Assembly (NCBI GenBank): GCA_000230955.3 | Contig: CP007060.1 | Location: forward strand, 1,364,001 to 1,428,000 | Direction of reading: 5' to 3' | DNA: 64,000 nucleotides | Source: Halobacterium sp. DL1 | Lineage (GTDB): Archaea; Halobacteriota; Halobacteria; Halobacteriales; Halobacteriaceae | Notes under the pieces: generated by a model | The model's input: the letters and a program-made list of their open reading frames with translations, nothing else | Databases searched by the model: none | What the model was told of the DNA's origin: nothing | Translations under genes and position numbers: made by a program | In this document: piece by piece, positions 54,385 to 62,164 of the stretch | Position numbering within the stretch: the stretch's first letter is position 1 | Layout of the letters: each line of letters starts with the position of its first letter

Positions 54385-55302
54385 TCAGCCGAGGCGGGCT
54401 GCGAGGCGGTCCATCGCGTCGTCCGCGGCGGCGACGTCGTCGGTGAGGCTGAGGAATCCGTGGGCCATCGACGGGTAGTGGTGGTGCTCGACCGGTGTCC
54501 CGCCGGCGTCGAGGGCGGAGGCGTACGCCTCTCCCTCGTCCCGGAGCGGGTCGTGTCCGGCGGTGACGACTGTCGCTGGCGGCAGGTCGCCGTGGTCGGG
54601 GGCGCGCAGGACGCTCGCGTACGGGTTCGCGGCGTCGACGGGACTCCGGCAGTACTGGGCCCAGAACCACTCGACGTCAGCGCGGGTGAGCAGCGGGCCA
54701 TCTCCGTGCTCTCGGTAGGACTTCCGGCTCGTGTTCCGGTCAGTCATCGGGTAGAGCAGCGCCTGGTGGGCGAGGTCGGGTCCGTCGAACGCCCGTGCGC
54801 GAAGCGCGACGGCGGCCGCGAGGTTGCCGCCCGCGCTCGTCCCCGCGACGGCGACGCTGTCCGGGTCACCACCGAACGCGGCCGCGTTGTCGACGGTCCA
54901 CTCCAGTGCGGCGTAAGCGTCGTCGAGGCCCGCTGGGAACGGGTGTTCGGGCGCGAGGCGGTAGTCGACGCTGACGACGACGCAGTCCGCGCGGGCGGCG
55001 AGTTCCCGGCAGACGCCGCCGATGGAGTCCAGCGTCCCGAGTGTCCACCCGCCGCCGTGGTAGAAGACGACGACGGGTGCTGGTCGCTCTGGGTCGTCGT
55101 GGTAGACGCGGACGGGCACCTCGCCCGCGGGGCCGTCGAACGCGAGGTCACGGGCGAACGCGACCTCTCGCGGGTTTTTGGCGGTGAACACCTCGTCCTC
55201 CACGCGGCGCGCGGCCGGGACGGAGAGTTCGTGCCACTCCGGGACGCCGGCAACGCGAACCCGCTCGACGACCGCCGCCAGTTCCGGGTCGAGTTCGCTC
55301 AC
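54385..55302 (-). CDS. Alpha/beta hydrolase of the hormone-sensitive-lipase group
   Basis: A 305-residue esterase-type hydrolase. The oxyanion-hole motif HGGG is at 82-85, the nucleophile elbow GTSAGG has Ser156, Asp251 (AGHDPLRDE) is the acid, and His281 (MAHGF) completes the triad. These place it in the HSL (bacterial esterase) family. It is divergent from kynureninase with only 69 bp between them, so a role as an arylformamidase (N-formylkynurenine to kynurenine) is a fair guess, because animal arylformamidase is a related HGG-type hydrolase. The start is GTG at 55302, set by the family N-terminus. Confidence 0.8.
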   Translation of the reverse strand: MSELDPELAAVVERVRVAGVPEWHELSVPAARRVEDEVFTAKNPREVAFARDLAFDGPAGEVPVRVYHDDPERPAPVVVFYHGGGWTLGTLDSIGGVCRELAARADCVVVSVDYRLAPEHPFPAGLDDAYAALEWTVDNAAAFGGDPDSVAVAGTSAGGNLAAAVALRARAFDGPDLAHQALLYPMTDRNTSRKSYREHGDGPLLTRADVEWFWAQYCRSPVDAANPYASVLRAPDHGDLPPATVVTAGHDPLRDEGEAYASALDAGGTPVEHHHYPSMAHGFLSLTDDVAAADDAMDRLAARLG

Positions 55303-55329
55303 GGCTGTCCATCTCACCCCGCAACCGAA

Positions 55330-55344
55330 AACGTTCGGAACGTT
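55330..55344. promoter_or_regulatory. Inverted repeat between hydrolase and kynureninase genes
   Basis: AACGTTC-G-GAACGTT is a perfect 7+1+7 inverted repeat. Its centre (55337) is exactly 35 bp from each of the two start codons and overlaps the expected BoxA positions on both strands, so one bound dimer could control both genes. Confidence 0.55.
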
Positions 55345-55371
55345 CTCGTCGCTGGCGTCACACGGTGGGGT

Positions 55372-56643
55372 ATGGACGAGTTCGACGCGTCGCGGTCCGC
55401 GGCCCGGATGCGCGACGCCGAGTCCTCGCTGACGGGGCTCCGCGAGCGGTTCTCGACGCCCGAGGGGACGGTGTACATGGACGGTAACAGCCTCGGGGTC
55501 CACGGCGAGGACGCCGCGGTGGCCCTCGAGCGCGCCGTCGACCAGTGGCGGGAACTCGGTATCGAGGCGTGGACGGAGGCCGACCCGCCGTGGTTCGACT
55601 ACGGCGAGCGACTCGGCGACCGACTCGCGGACGTCGTCGGCGCCAAACCCTCGGAGTGCGTCGCGGCGAACTCCACGACGGTGAACATCCACGCGCTCGT
55701 CGGAACGTTCCTCGACGCCGCCGACGGCACGCGCGTCGTGGTCAACGAACTCGACTTCCCGACCGATCACTATGCCATCCGCGCACAGCTGGAGGCGCGT
55801 GGCCTCGACCCAGTGGAGAACCTCGTGGCCGTCGAGAGCGACGACGGGCGGACAATCGAGACGGACGCTATCGAGGCGGCTGTCGACGACGACACCGCTA
55901 TCGTGTTCATGCCCTCCGTGCTCTACCGGAGCGGTCAGCTGTTCGACCTCGAAGCCGTCACCGACGTCGCCCACGAGCACGACGCGTTCGCGGGGTTCGA
56001 CCTCGCTCACTCCGTCGGCGTCGTCCCCCACGACCTCCACTTCGACGGCGTGGACTTCGCGGTGTGGTGTAGCTACAAGTATCTCAACGCGGGACCGGGC
56101 GCCATCGCGGGTCTCTACGTTCACGAGGACCACTTCGACCTCGACCCTGCGCTCCCCGGCTGGTGGGGTCACGAGTCGGCGACGCAGTTCGACCTGCGCC
56201 CGGAGTTCACGCCCGCCCCGGACGCGAGCGCGTGGCAGATAGGCACGGTGCCGGTGTTCTCGGCCGCGCCGCTGTTCGGTACGCTCGACGTCGTGGAGGC
56301 GGCGGGCATCGACGAACTCCGCGCGCACTCGGTGTCGCTCACTCGATACCTCATCAGCCTCGTCGACGAGCACCTCCCGGAATGTACGGTCGGTAGTCCC
56401 CGCGAGGCCGACCGACGCGGCGGCCACGTCGCGGTCGAACACCCCGAAGCCGGGGCGCTCAGTCGCGCGCTCCGGGACCGCGGCGTGGTCGTCGATTACC
56501 GGCCGCCGAACGTCGTCCGGGTCGCGCCGTCGCCGTACTTCGTCGGCTACGAGGACGTGTGGCAGGCAGTCGACGAACTCCGCGTGGTGCTCGAAGAGGA
56601 CGCACACGCCGACTACGCCGCCGAGGCGGACTCCGTCACCTGA
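55372..56643 (+). CDS. kynU: Kynureninase
   Basis: A 423-residue PLP enzyme that cleaves kynurenine to anthranilate and alanine (or 3-hydroxykynurenine to 3-hydroxyanthranilate). The N-terminus has the family motif TVYMDGNSLG (about 33-42). The PLP-contact FDLAHS (209-214) and PLP-lysine Lys236 in WCSYKYLNAGPG are present, followed by the family GWWGHE motif. The start at 55372 follows the mirrored promoter geometry. Anthranilate can feed tryptophan synthesis or be degraded. A long frame opening at 54358 is antisense to the hydrolase and is rejected. Confidence 0.94.
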   Translation: MDEFDASRSAARMRDAESSLTGLRERFSTPEGTVYMDGNSLGVHGEDAAVALERAVDQWRELGIEAWTEADPPWFDYGERLGDRLADVVGAKPSECVAANSTTVNIHALVGTFLDAADGTRVVVNELDFPTDHYAIRAQLEARGLDPVENLVAVESDDGRTIETDAIEAAVDDDTAIVFMPSVLYRSGQLFDLEAVTDVAHEHDAFAGFDLAHSVGVVPHDLHFDGVDFAVWCSYKYLNAGPGAIAGLYVHEDHFDLDPALPGWWGHESATQFDLRPEFTPAPDASAWQIGTVPVFSAAPLFGTLDVVEAAGIDELRAHSVSLTRYLISLVDEHLPECTVGSPREADRRGGHVAVEHPEAGALSRALRDRGVVVDYRPPNVVRVAPSPYFVGYEDVWQAVDELRVVLEEDAHADYAAEADSVT

Positions 56644-56661
56644 GGCCGGTTACGCGGACGT

Positions 56662-58962
56662 CTACTCGCTCGTCGTGAACTCGAAGCGCGCGCCGCCATC
56701 CTCCCCGTCGGTCACCGACATCGTCCAGCCGTGGGCCTCGGCGATGCTCTTCACGATGGCGAGGCCGAACCCGGTGCCGTCCTCGCTGTGTGTCTCCCCG
56801 GACTTCAGGACGCTGTCGCGGTGGTCCAGCGGGATGCCGGGGCCGTCGTCCGAGGCGAAGAAGCCGTCCTCGGTCGTGCCGACTCTCACCGTGACACTCG
56901 GGCCAGCGTGCTCCACGGAGTTCCCGAAGAGGTTCTCCAGTAGCGACCCGAACCGCGAGGGGTCCGCGAGGAGCGTCGCGTCGCCGGTTACCTCCAGGGC
57001 TGCACCGTCGGTCTCCACGTTCCGCCACGCCTGCTGGGCGGCCGTCGACAGCGACACGTCGACCGTCTCGTCGAGGCTGCGCCCCGTCCTGGCGAGGGTG
57101 AGCACGCTCTCGATGATGTCGTGCATCCGTTCGAGCGCGGTGTCCGCCCGCTCGAAGTGCTCGTCGTCCCCGGTCTGTTCGGCGAGTTCGACGTAGCCCC
57201 GCGCGACGTTCAGCGGGTTCCGGAGGTCGTGGCTGACGATGCTGGCGAACTCCTCGAGGCGGTCGTTCTGGCGCTCCAGTTCTCGCTCGCGCTCCTTGCG
57301 GTCGGTGATGTCGGTGTACATCGCGTAGCCGTGGACGTTCGGCTTGTCCAGGCGGAACGGCACCACGTCGAGCAGGAAGTCCCGCGGGCCGTCCACGGCG
57401 ATGCGGCGAACCTCGACGTTCACGCTCTCCCCCTCCTTGAGCTTCTGGTTGTACACCTCGGCCTCGGTGATGGCGTCGGGTGGAACGATGTACTCGTCTA
57501 TCCGTTCGTTTGCGAGTTCGGACTCGCCGTAGCCGAACACGCGCTCGAAGGCGGGATTGATCGACTGGATGACGGGCTCCCCGTCCTCGACGAAGAAGCT
57601 CCCGGTCGGGCTCGGAATGTTCTCGAACAGCGCGGCGAGGCGGTTGCGCTCGCGGCGCAGTTCCGCCTCGCGTCGGTGGAGCATCTGTACGCGGTCAGCC
57701 CGGTCGAGCGCCGCCTCGCCGTTCGCAGCCAGCACGCGCACGAGGTCGCAGTCGGTCCGGCTGAGCGTCCCCCGCTCGGTGGCGCCGACGAGTAGCACGC
57801 CGTGCTCCCCGAGTGGGTGGATGATCTCCTCCTCGATGAGCGTCTGCGGGTTGTGGACGTCCTGGTGGTCCGGGACGTAGTCGAACCGCTCGGACTCCCC
57901 GTTCTCGTACACCCGCCACGCGAGGCTCTCGCCGGCCTCGAGCACCGGCGGTTCGTCACCGCCGACGGGTCCGGAGACGGCCGCCGGCAGGAGCGCGTCG
58001 CCGTCCTCCGAGACGAAGAACACGCCGACGTACGGCAGCCCGAGCAGGTCTTCCGCCACGTCGACGATGACCGACGCTATCTCGCCGGAGGTGTCCACGG
58101 CGAGCATCCGTCGCATGGCGTCGTGGAGGCCCGTGAGCGTCCGTTCGCGGTGGTGTTGCTCGGTCACGTCACTGACCACTGCGAAGGCGTCGGCGCTCGT
58201 TCCCTCGTCAAGCGGTTTGACAGTGACCTCCAGAACGCGGTCGTCCGCTGGGTCTGCGAGCGTCGTCTCGAGAGTCACGTCGCCCCCTGTGGGGACGAGT
58301 GAGCCGCCGTCCGCCTCGACGAGTTCTGCGAGTGACTGATCGCGGAGTTCCGACTCGGTCGCCTCGAAGATGCGTTCGGCGGCACCGTTCGCCTGCTCGA
58401 TGGTCGCGGGCGCGTTGACGCCGGTGTCGTAGAGCACGAGCGCGTCGTCCGCCTGCTCGAACAGCGTCCGGAAGCGCTCCTCGCTCTCGCGGACGTCCTG
58501 CCGCGAACGGATTCGCTGGACCGCCTGGAACGTGTGGGAGGCGAGCAGTTCGGCGAGTTTGAGGGTCTCCTCGTCCAGGCTACCGGGTTCGTCCATGCCC
58601 GCCTGGAAGATGCCGACGTCCCCGATGGGGACGGTCACGACCGACCGGGGAGCCCCTTCTGGTAGTTCGTCGACGCGGGGGTCGTCCTCGACGTCGGGCA
58701 CCACCTCCGACTCGCCCGTCTGGTAGACCTCCCCGGCGATGCCCTCGCCGACGTCGATTCCGGTCACGCTCGGTCGCCGCCCGCTCCACGCACGCACCGA
58801 CAGGACGCCGTCGCTCTCCGTCTCCACGACCGCCGTCGAGAAGTCGAAGATGGCCGCCGCGGCGTCCGCCATCGCGTCGTACACCGTCTCGACGCGCTCC
58901 GCCCTGGCAACCTCGGTGGCGTACGCGAGCAGTTCGCTGCGCTGGTCGCTGTTGTCACTCAT
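56662..58962 (-). CDS. Histidine kinase with GAF and PAS domains
   Basis: A 766-residue soluble kinase. The order is GAF (about 15-150), PAS (about 160-285), GAF (about 300-445), PAS (about 465-565), HisKA with phospho-acceptor His578 (SIVSHDLRNPLN), and HATPase with the N box (about 675-685), the G1 box DDGPGI and the G2 box GTGFGLAI. There is no membrane span, so it senses cytoplasmic or diffusible cues such as redox, light or ligand binding by GAF. It overlaps the HalX regulator by eight bases and probably phosphorylates it. Confidence 0.9.
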   Translation of the reverse strand: MSDNSDQRSELLAYATEVARAERVETVYDAMADAAAAIFDFSTAVVETESDGVLSVRAWSGRRPSVTGIDVGEGIAGEVYQTGESEVVPDVEDDPRVDELPEGAPRSVVTVPIGDVGIFQAGMDEPGSLDEETLKLAELLASHTFQAVQRIRSRQDVRESEERFRTLFEQADDALVLYDTGVNAPATIEQANGAAERIFEATESELRDQSLAELVEADGGSLVPTGGDVTLETTLADPADDRVLEVTVKPLDEGTSADAFAVVSDVTEQHHRERTLTGLHDAMRRMLAVDTSGEIASVIVDVAEDLLGLPYVGVFFVSEDGDALLPAAVSGPVGGDEPPVLEAGESLAWRVYENGESERFDYVPDHQDVHNPQTLIEEEIIHPLGEHGVLLVGATERGTLSRTDCDLVRVLAANGEAALDRADRVQMLHRREAELRRERNRLAALFENIPSPTGSFFVEDGEPVIQSINPAFERVFGYGESELANERIDEYIVPPDAITEAEVYNQKLKEGESVNVEVRRIAVDGPRDFLLDVVPFRLDKPNVHGYAMYTDITDRKERERELERQNDRLEEFASIVSHDLRNPLNVARGYVELAEQTGDDEHFERADTALERMHDIIESVLTLARTGRSLDETVDVSLSTAAQQAWRNVETDGAALEVTGDATLLADPSRFGSLLENLFGNSVEHAGPSVTVRVGTTEDGFFASDDGPGIPLDHRDSVLKSGETHSEDGTGFGLAIVKSIAEAHGWTMSVTDGEDGGARFEFTTSE

Positions 58963-59557
58963 CGTCGGACTGGTCGGAGAGGCGCCTGAACAGCACCTCG
59001 TAGTCCTCGTTGTCGAAGTCCGCGACAACCTCGTCGAGTTCGCCACGGAGCGCTTCGAGCCTGGACCGTAGCTCAGCGAACTCGTCGGACTCCGTGACGG
59101 TGGGGTCACCGGAGTCCACCAGCAGCGCGTGCTTGCGCGCCGTCGAGAAGTAGCGCTGGACCGTGCCGTCGTACGTCGAGCGTCTGAGGAGGCGCTCGAC
59201 AGTCGCGAGGAGGGTGTCGCGGTCGACGGGTTTGCGGAGGTAGTCGTCGAACCCGAGGTCGATGATGTCGAGTTCGGGTTCGACGGCGGTGACCATCGCG
59301 ACCCGGCACTCGAGGTCGCGCTCCCGGATGGTCTCGAGGACGTCGTCGCCCGAGAGGTCTGGCATCTGCCGGTCGAGCAACACGGCGTCGACGCGCTCGT
59401 CGAGGGAATCGACTGCCTCCTCGCCGTTGTACGCAGTTCTGACTGTGTAGCTGTCGCGCAGCCAGATGGCGTAGAGGTCGGCGAGCCCCTCCTCGTCGTC
59501 GACGACGAGAATGGTGGCCGCCTCGTCGTCCGTGTTCCCGTTGTCGACGTCGCTCAT
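58955..59557 (-). CDS. Response regulator with HalX domain
   Basis: A 200-residue regulator. The receiver (about 14-125) has the acidic pair in VVDDEEG, phospho-acceptor Asp62 (LLDRQMPDLSG) and the DYLRKPVD lysine. The C-terminal HalX domain (about 130-195) is a haloarchaeal output module of unknown target, with a helical coiled-coil-like structure and no HTH. The start at 59557 is set by family length, and a T-rich BoxA-like element lies about 27-31 bp upstream. It is first in an operon with the kinase. The gene is divergent from a glycosyltransferase. Confidence 0.92.
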   Translation of the reverse strand: MSDVDNGNTDDEAATILVVDDEEGLADLYAIWLRDSYTVRTAYNGEEAVDSLDERVDAVLLDRQMPDLSGDDVLETIRERDLECRVAMVTAVEPELDIIDLGFDDYLRKPVDRDTLLATVERLLRRSTYDGTVQRYFSTARKHALLVDSGDPTVTESDEFAELRSRLEALRGELDEVVADFDNEDYEVLFRRLSDQSDDE

Positions 59558-59639
59558 ATTTGCGGTGTCCCGCGGTCTGGCGGACAAAAGAAGCGGACCT
59601 ATTTATCACTTGTTGCGTGCGGGCCGACGGTTTTGGCAA

Positions 59640-59650
59640 GCCTAAAATAC
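59640..59650 (+). promoter_or_regulatory. BoxA element of the glycosyltransferase gene
   Basis: GCCTAAAATAC, centred about 28 bp before the ATG at 59673. It points away from the kinase operon. Confidence 0.5.
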
Positions 59651-59672
59651 TCGCGCTGAGTAGCGACCGGCG

Positions 59673-60368
59673 ATGAGAGAGACCGACGGCCCCTACACGC
59701 TCGACGACGTCACCGTCGTCATGGGGACGTACAACGAGGAGGCGGCCGTGGACGCCGTCCTCGACGACATCGAGTCCGCCACGGACGGGCGCGCAAGCGT
59801 CGTCTGCGTGGACGGATCGAGCGACCGGACGCCAGAGATCGCGCGGGAACACGGCGCCCGAGTCGTCGAACAGGAGCCCCAGGGATACGGTGTCGCTGTC
59901 CGGGCCGCGCTGCTCGAAGCCGAGACGCCCGTCGTCGTCACTACCGACTGCGACGACACCTACCCGATGGAGCGCATTCCGTCGTTCCTCGACTACGTCA
60001 ACCGCGGGTACGACGTGGTAAGCGGGGACCGGCTCTACTGGGGGGCCGACGAGATGCCCGCGTTCAACCGCCTCGGTAACGCCGCGTTCGCCGCGCTGGC
60101 GTCCCTGCTCGTCGGCGAGCGAGTCCACGACACGACCACGGGGATGCGCGCCTACCGCCGCGAGGTCGTCGAGGACATCCACTGGACGCAGAACACCGGG
60201 CTCTCCGCGGAACTGCTGCTCCGCCCGCTCTGCCGCGGCTACGACGTGCTGGAGGTTCCCATCGAGTACGACGAGCGCCTCGGCGAGACGAAACTCGACC
60301 CCCTGGAAGGTGGTGCGGAGATTCTCGGCTCTATCGTCAAGGTCTGCCTCGAAGAGCGCGTTCGCTGA
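59673..60368 (+). CDS. Family 2 glycosyltransferase, dolichyl-phosphate-mannose-synthase-like
   Basis: A 231-residue GT-A glycosyltransferase. The N-terminal VTVVMGTYNEEAAVDAVLDDI (about 13-33) binds the nucleotide, VVCVDGSSDRT is the second strand, and the metal motif is seen in VVTTDCDDTYPMERI (DCDD). DTTTGMRAYRR and ETKL further on match DPM1-type enzymes. It has no membrane tail, as in single-domain archaeal DPM-like enzymes that load hexose onto dolichol phosphate for N-glycosylation. The donor cannot be specified. Confidence 0.86.
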   Translation: MRETDGPYTLDDVTVVMGTYNEEAAVDAVLDDIESATDGRASVVCVDGSSDRTPEIAREHGARVVEQEPQGYGVAVRAALLEAETPVVVTTDCDDTYPMERIPSFLDYVNRGYDVVSGDRLYWGADEMPAFNRLGNAAFAALASLLVGERVHDTTTGMRAYRREVVEDIHWTQNTGLSAELLLRPLCRGYDVLEVPIEYDERLGETKLDPLEGGAEILGSIVKVCLEERVR

Positions 60369-60679
60369 ACGAGCCGGTGGTCGAGCACGCGTCGGCCCGA
60401 CCCGTCAGCGCGGTGCAGGGTCCGTCACTCGTCCGGCGCTCCAAGAGTAATCCCTCAGCGAAGGGCGGGTTCGCACTGTAGATGAATTCTCCCCGTCAGT
60501 TGCGTCGGATTCCCCGTCGAGTGGGTCCACGCAGACGACACAGGTCGTGGTTTGCTCCGTCTCCCCGTCGTAGCTGGCCTGTTCGTCGCCTGCGGTGCCG
60601 CTCGGCCGCTCCGCTCGGGCCGGTCAAAGATGACCGCTACTGTCGACAGCACCGTCGCTCGGCTGCCGCTGTCGGTGGA
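60369..60679. other. 311-bp gap with a possible decayed coding fragment
   Basis: No good gene. On the minus strand one stop-free frame (60405-60623) encodes an acidic 72-residue stretch with TTTCVVCVDPLDGES, a zinc-ribbon-like CVVC, but it has no early ATG, and the only GTG lies after the Cys pair. It may be a remnant of a small zinc-finger protein or a chance frame. The plus-strand ORFs are Arg-rich shadows. Confidence 0.4.
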
Positions 60680-60961
60680 CTACTGCTCCCCGGGGCCGAC
60701 CGTGGGCCGAGAACGGCGTTCCTCGTCGGTCACCGACACCTTGCCGTCGCTGTCCACGGTCACCTCGTAGCCTACGTACGTGAACTGGACTGTCAGGCTG
60801 TCGGCGCGCGTCTGGACGAGCGCGGTCAACGCGTCGGGGTCCAGGACGTCGTACAGCGGCGGGAGACTTGTCGGTTCGACGGCGCTTCGGTCTGCGACTT
60901 CCCGGATGATTCTGTGGAGTAGGTCGTTGCTGGTAGAACGCTCGATGCTACTGCATTCCAT
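60680..60961 (-). CDS. HalOD1 output-domain protein
   Basis: A 93-residue protein consisting of one HalOD1 (haloarchaeal output domain 1) module. Signature parts are VADRSAVEPTSLPPLYDVLDPDAL (split as VADRSAVEP and LPPLYDVLDPDAL) and the beta segment VQFTYVGYEVTVDSDGKVSV. HalOD1 proteins are frequent stand-alone signalling outputs in haloarchaea, with unknown partners. BoxA-like GGCTTATCTACG lies about 26 bp before the ATG. It is not linked to the kinase operon. Confidence 0.85.
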   Translation of the reverse strand: MECSSIERSTSNDLLHRIIREVADRSAVEPTSLPPLYDVLDPDALTALVQTRADSLTVQFTYVGYEVTVDSDGKVSVTDEERRSRPTVGPGEQ

Positions 60962-61111
60962 TACAGAACCACAGGCTTGCGACGTAGATAAGCCTCACAG
61001 AAAGTTGCTGGCCGTTGGTGCAGGATTTCAACGACGACTGCAGAATCGCGCAACCATTGAGTTGTGGGAAGGCGCAACTTTCCACCGGAGTACTGCGGTT
61101 TTCGTCCCAAG

Positions 61112-61588
61112 TCAGTCCTCGGTAACGTCGCTCCCGAAGTGGTCGAACGGCTGGACGTGGGAGTCCTTGACGAACTGCTGGACCTCGACGTCCAGTCCGA
61201 GCGACTCGATGTCCGCCGCGATGCGCGTGACGTCGTCGCCTTCGACGGCCACCGCCTCGATGACAAGGTTCCCGGTTCCGGAGTGGATTTCGTCGACCTG
61301 CACGACGCCGTCGATGCCGATTGCCCGCTCCACGTGTTCCGCGCGTTCGCCGACGGACACCGTGCAGACGAACTTGACGCGCAGCTGGAAGCCCGCCGCG
61401 TCGTAGTCGATGTGCGGGTGGTACCCCTGGATGACGCTGCGCTCCTCCAGTCGCTCGATGCGGTTCCGGACCGTGTTCGGCGCGACGCCGACGGCTTCGG
61501 CGATGACCGACGCGGTGTTGTTCCGGGCGTCGGCCTGGAGCATGTGGAGGATGCCGCGGTCGACCTCGTCGAGTTCCGGCGGCTCCAT
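61112..61588 (-). CDS. Lrp/AsnC-family transcriptional regulator
   Basis: A 158-residue regulator. The N-terminal winged HTH has LDEVDRGILHMLQADARNN, then SVIAEAVGVAPNTVRNRIERLEERSVIQGYHP, the family DNA-binding unit (about 6-56). The C-terminal RAM-like domain (about 65-140) has VCTVSVGERAEHVERAI and DEIHSGTGNLVIEAVA and may bind amino acids. It is the AsnC family type in haloarchaea that often regulates amino-acid or stress genes. BoxA-like GGTAACAACGG lies about 27-30 bp before the ATG. Confidence 0.9.
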   Translation of the reverse strand: MEPPELDEVDRGILHMLQADARNNTASVIAEAVGVAPNTVRNRIERLEERSVIQGYHPHIDYDAAGFQLRVKFVCTVSVGERAEHVERAIGIDGVVQVDEIHSGTGNLVIEAVAVEGDDVTRIAADIESLGLDVEVQQFVKDSHVQPFDHFGSDVTED

Positions 61589-61795
61589 ACGTCGTCTACC
61601 GGAACGCGACGGAAGGCCGTTGTTACCAGTCGCCCCGGTCTGGTCGTCGGTAACTCACACCTATCCGTCAGAGGCAGCACTCTCCTCCACGGTCACAGAG
61701 GCGGTCCCAACTCTCGAACGAGCAATCCTGCGAACAGCGTCGAGAAGCATACTTCCTGCCAGATAACTCGGCCTGATCCCCGATTTCACCAGATA

Positions 61796-61804
61796 CTATT
61801 TGGG
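61796..61804 (+). promoter_or_regulatory. BoxA element of the 105-aa membrane protein
   Basis: ACTATTTGG, centred about 26 bp before 61826, excludes the much longer upstream frame that starts at 61064. Confidence 0.5.
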
Positions 61805-61825
61805 TACTGGCCTCGTAGCGTAGAT

Positions 61826-62143
61826 ATGGTAAATGACACGGAAGATACTGATGTTCGCGAGGGGGGTGGGTTCGGCGTCGACCAGGCCCTCGGCGTGGTC
61901 GACAGCGTGCTCGGGGACTGGACCCCGCTGGTCTGGAAAGCGGTGGTCTTCTACGCGCTGTGGATCGGGCTGGCGTACATCGCGATGACGACCGTCACGG
62001 GGAGCCAGACGGCCCAGTTCGCGGCCATCGCCTACTGGTTCGGCTGGCTGTTCCTCGGGATGACCGCCATCCTCGGCGTCTTCATCGCGGTCAGTGGCTG
62101 GATCGACCGGATGCGACTCTCCAGCCGGCAGAGCAAGTACTGA
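61826..62143 (+). CDS. Small two-span haloarchaeal membrane protein
   Basis: A 105-residue protein with a short acidic N-terminal tail and two membrane spans (about 34-55 and 68-93) joined by a short loop containing TTVTGSQTAQ, and a basic C-terminus RMRLSSRQSKY. The positive tail after the second span suggests both termini are cytoplasmic. No motif is recognised, and the function is unknown. It converges on the large membrane protein gene, with 21 bp between stops. Confidence 0.65.
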   Translation: MVNDTEDTDVREGGGFGVDQALGVVDSVLGDWTPLVWKAVVFYALWIGLAYIAMTTVTGSQTAQFAAIAYWFGWLFLGMTAILGVFIAVSGWIDRMRLSSRQSKY

Positions 62144-62164
62144 CGCGAAGCCAGCGACTCGATT

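Noticed and set aside
54358-55371. N-terminal extension of the kynureninase frame
   Set aside because: The first 338 codons are antisense to the hydrolase; kynureninase homology starts at 55372 with the central promoter repeat before it.
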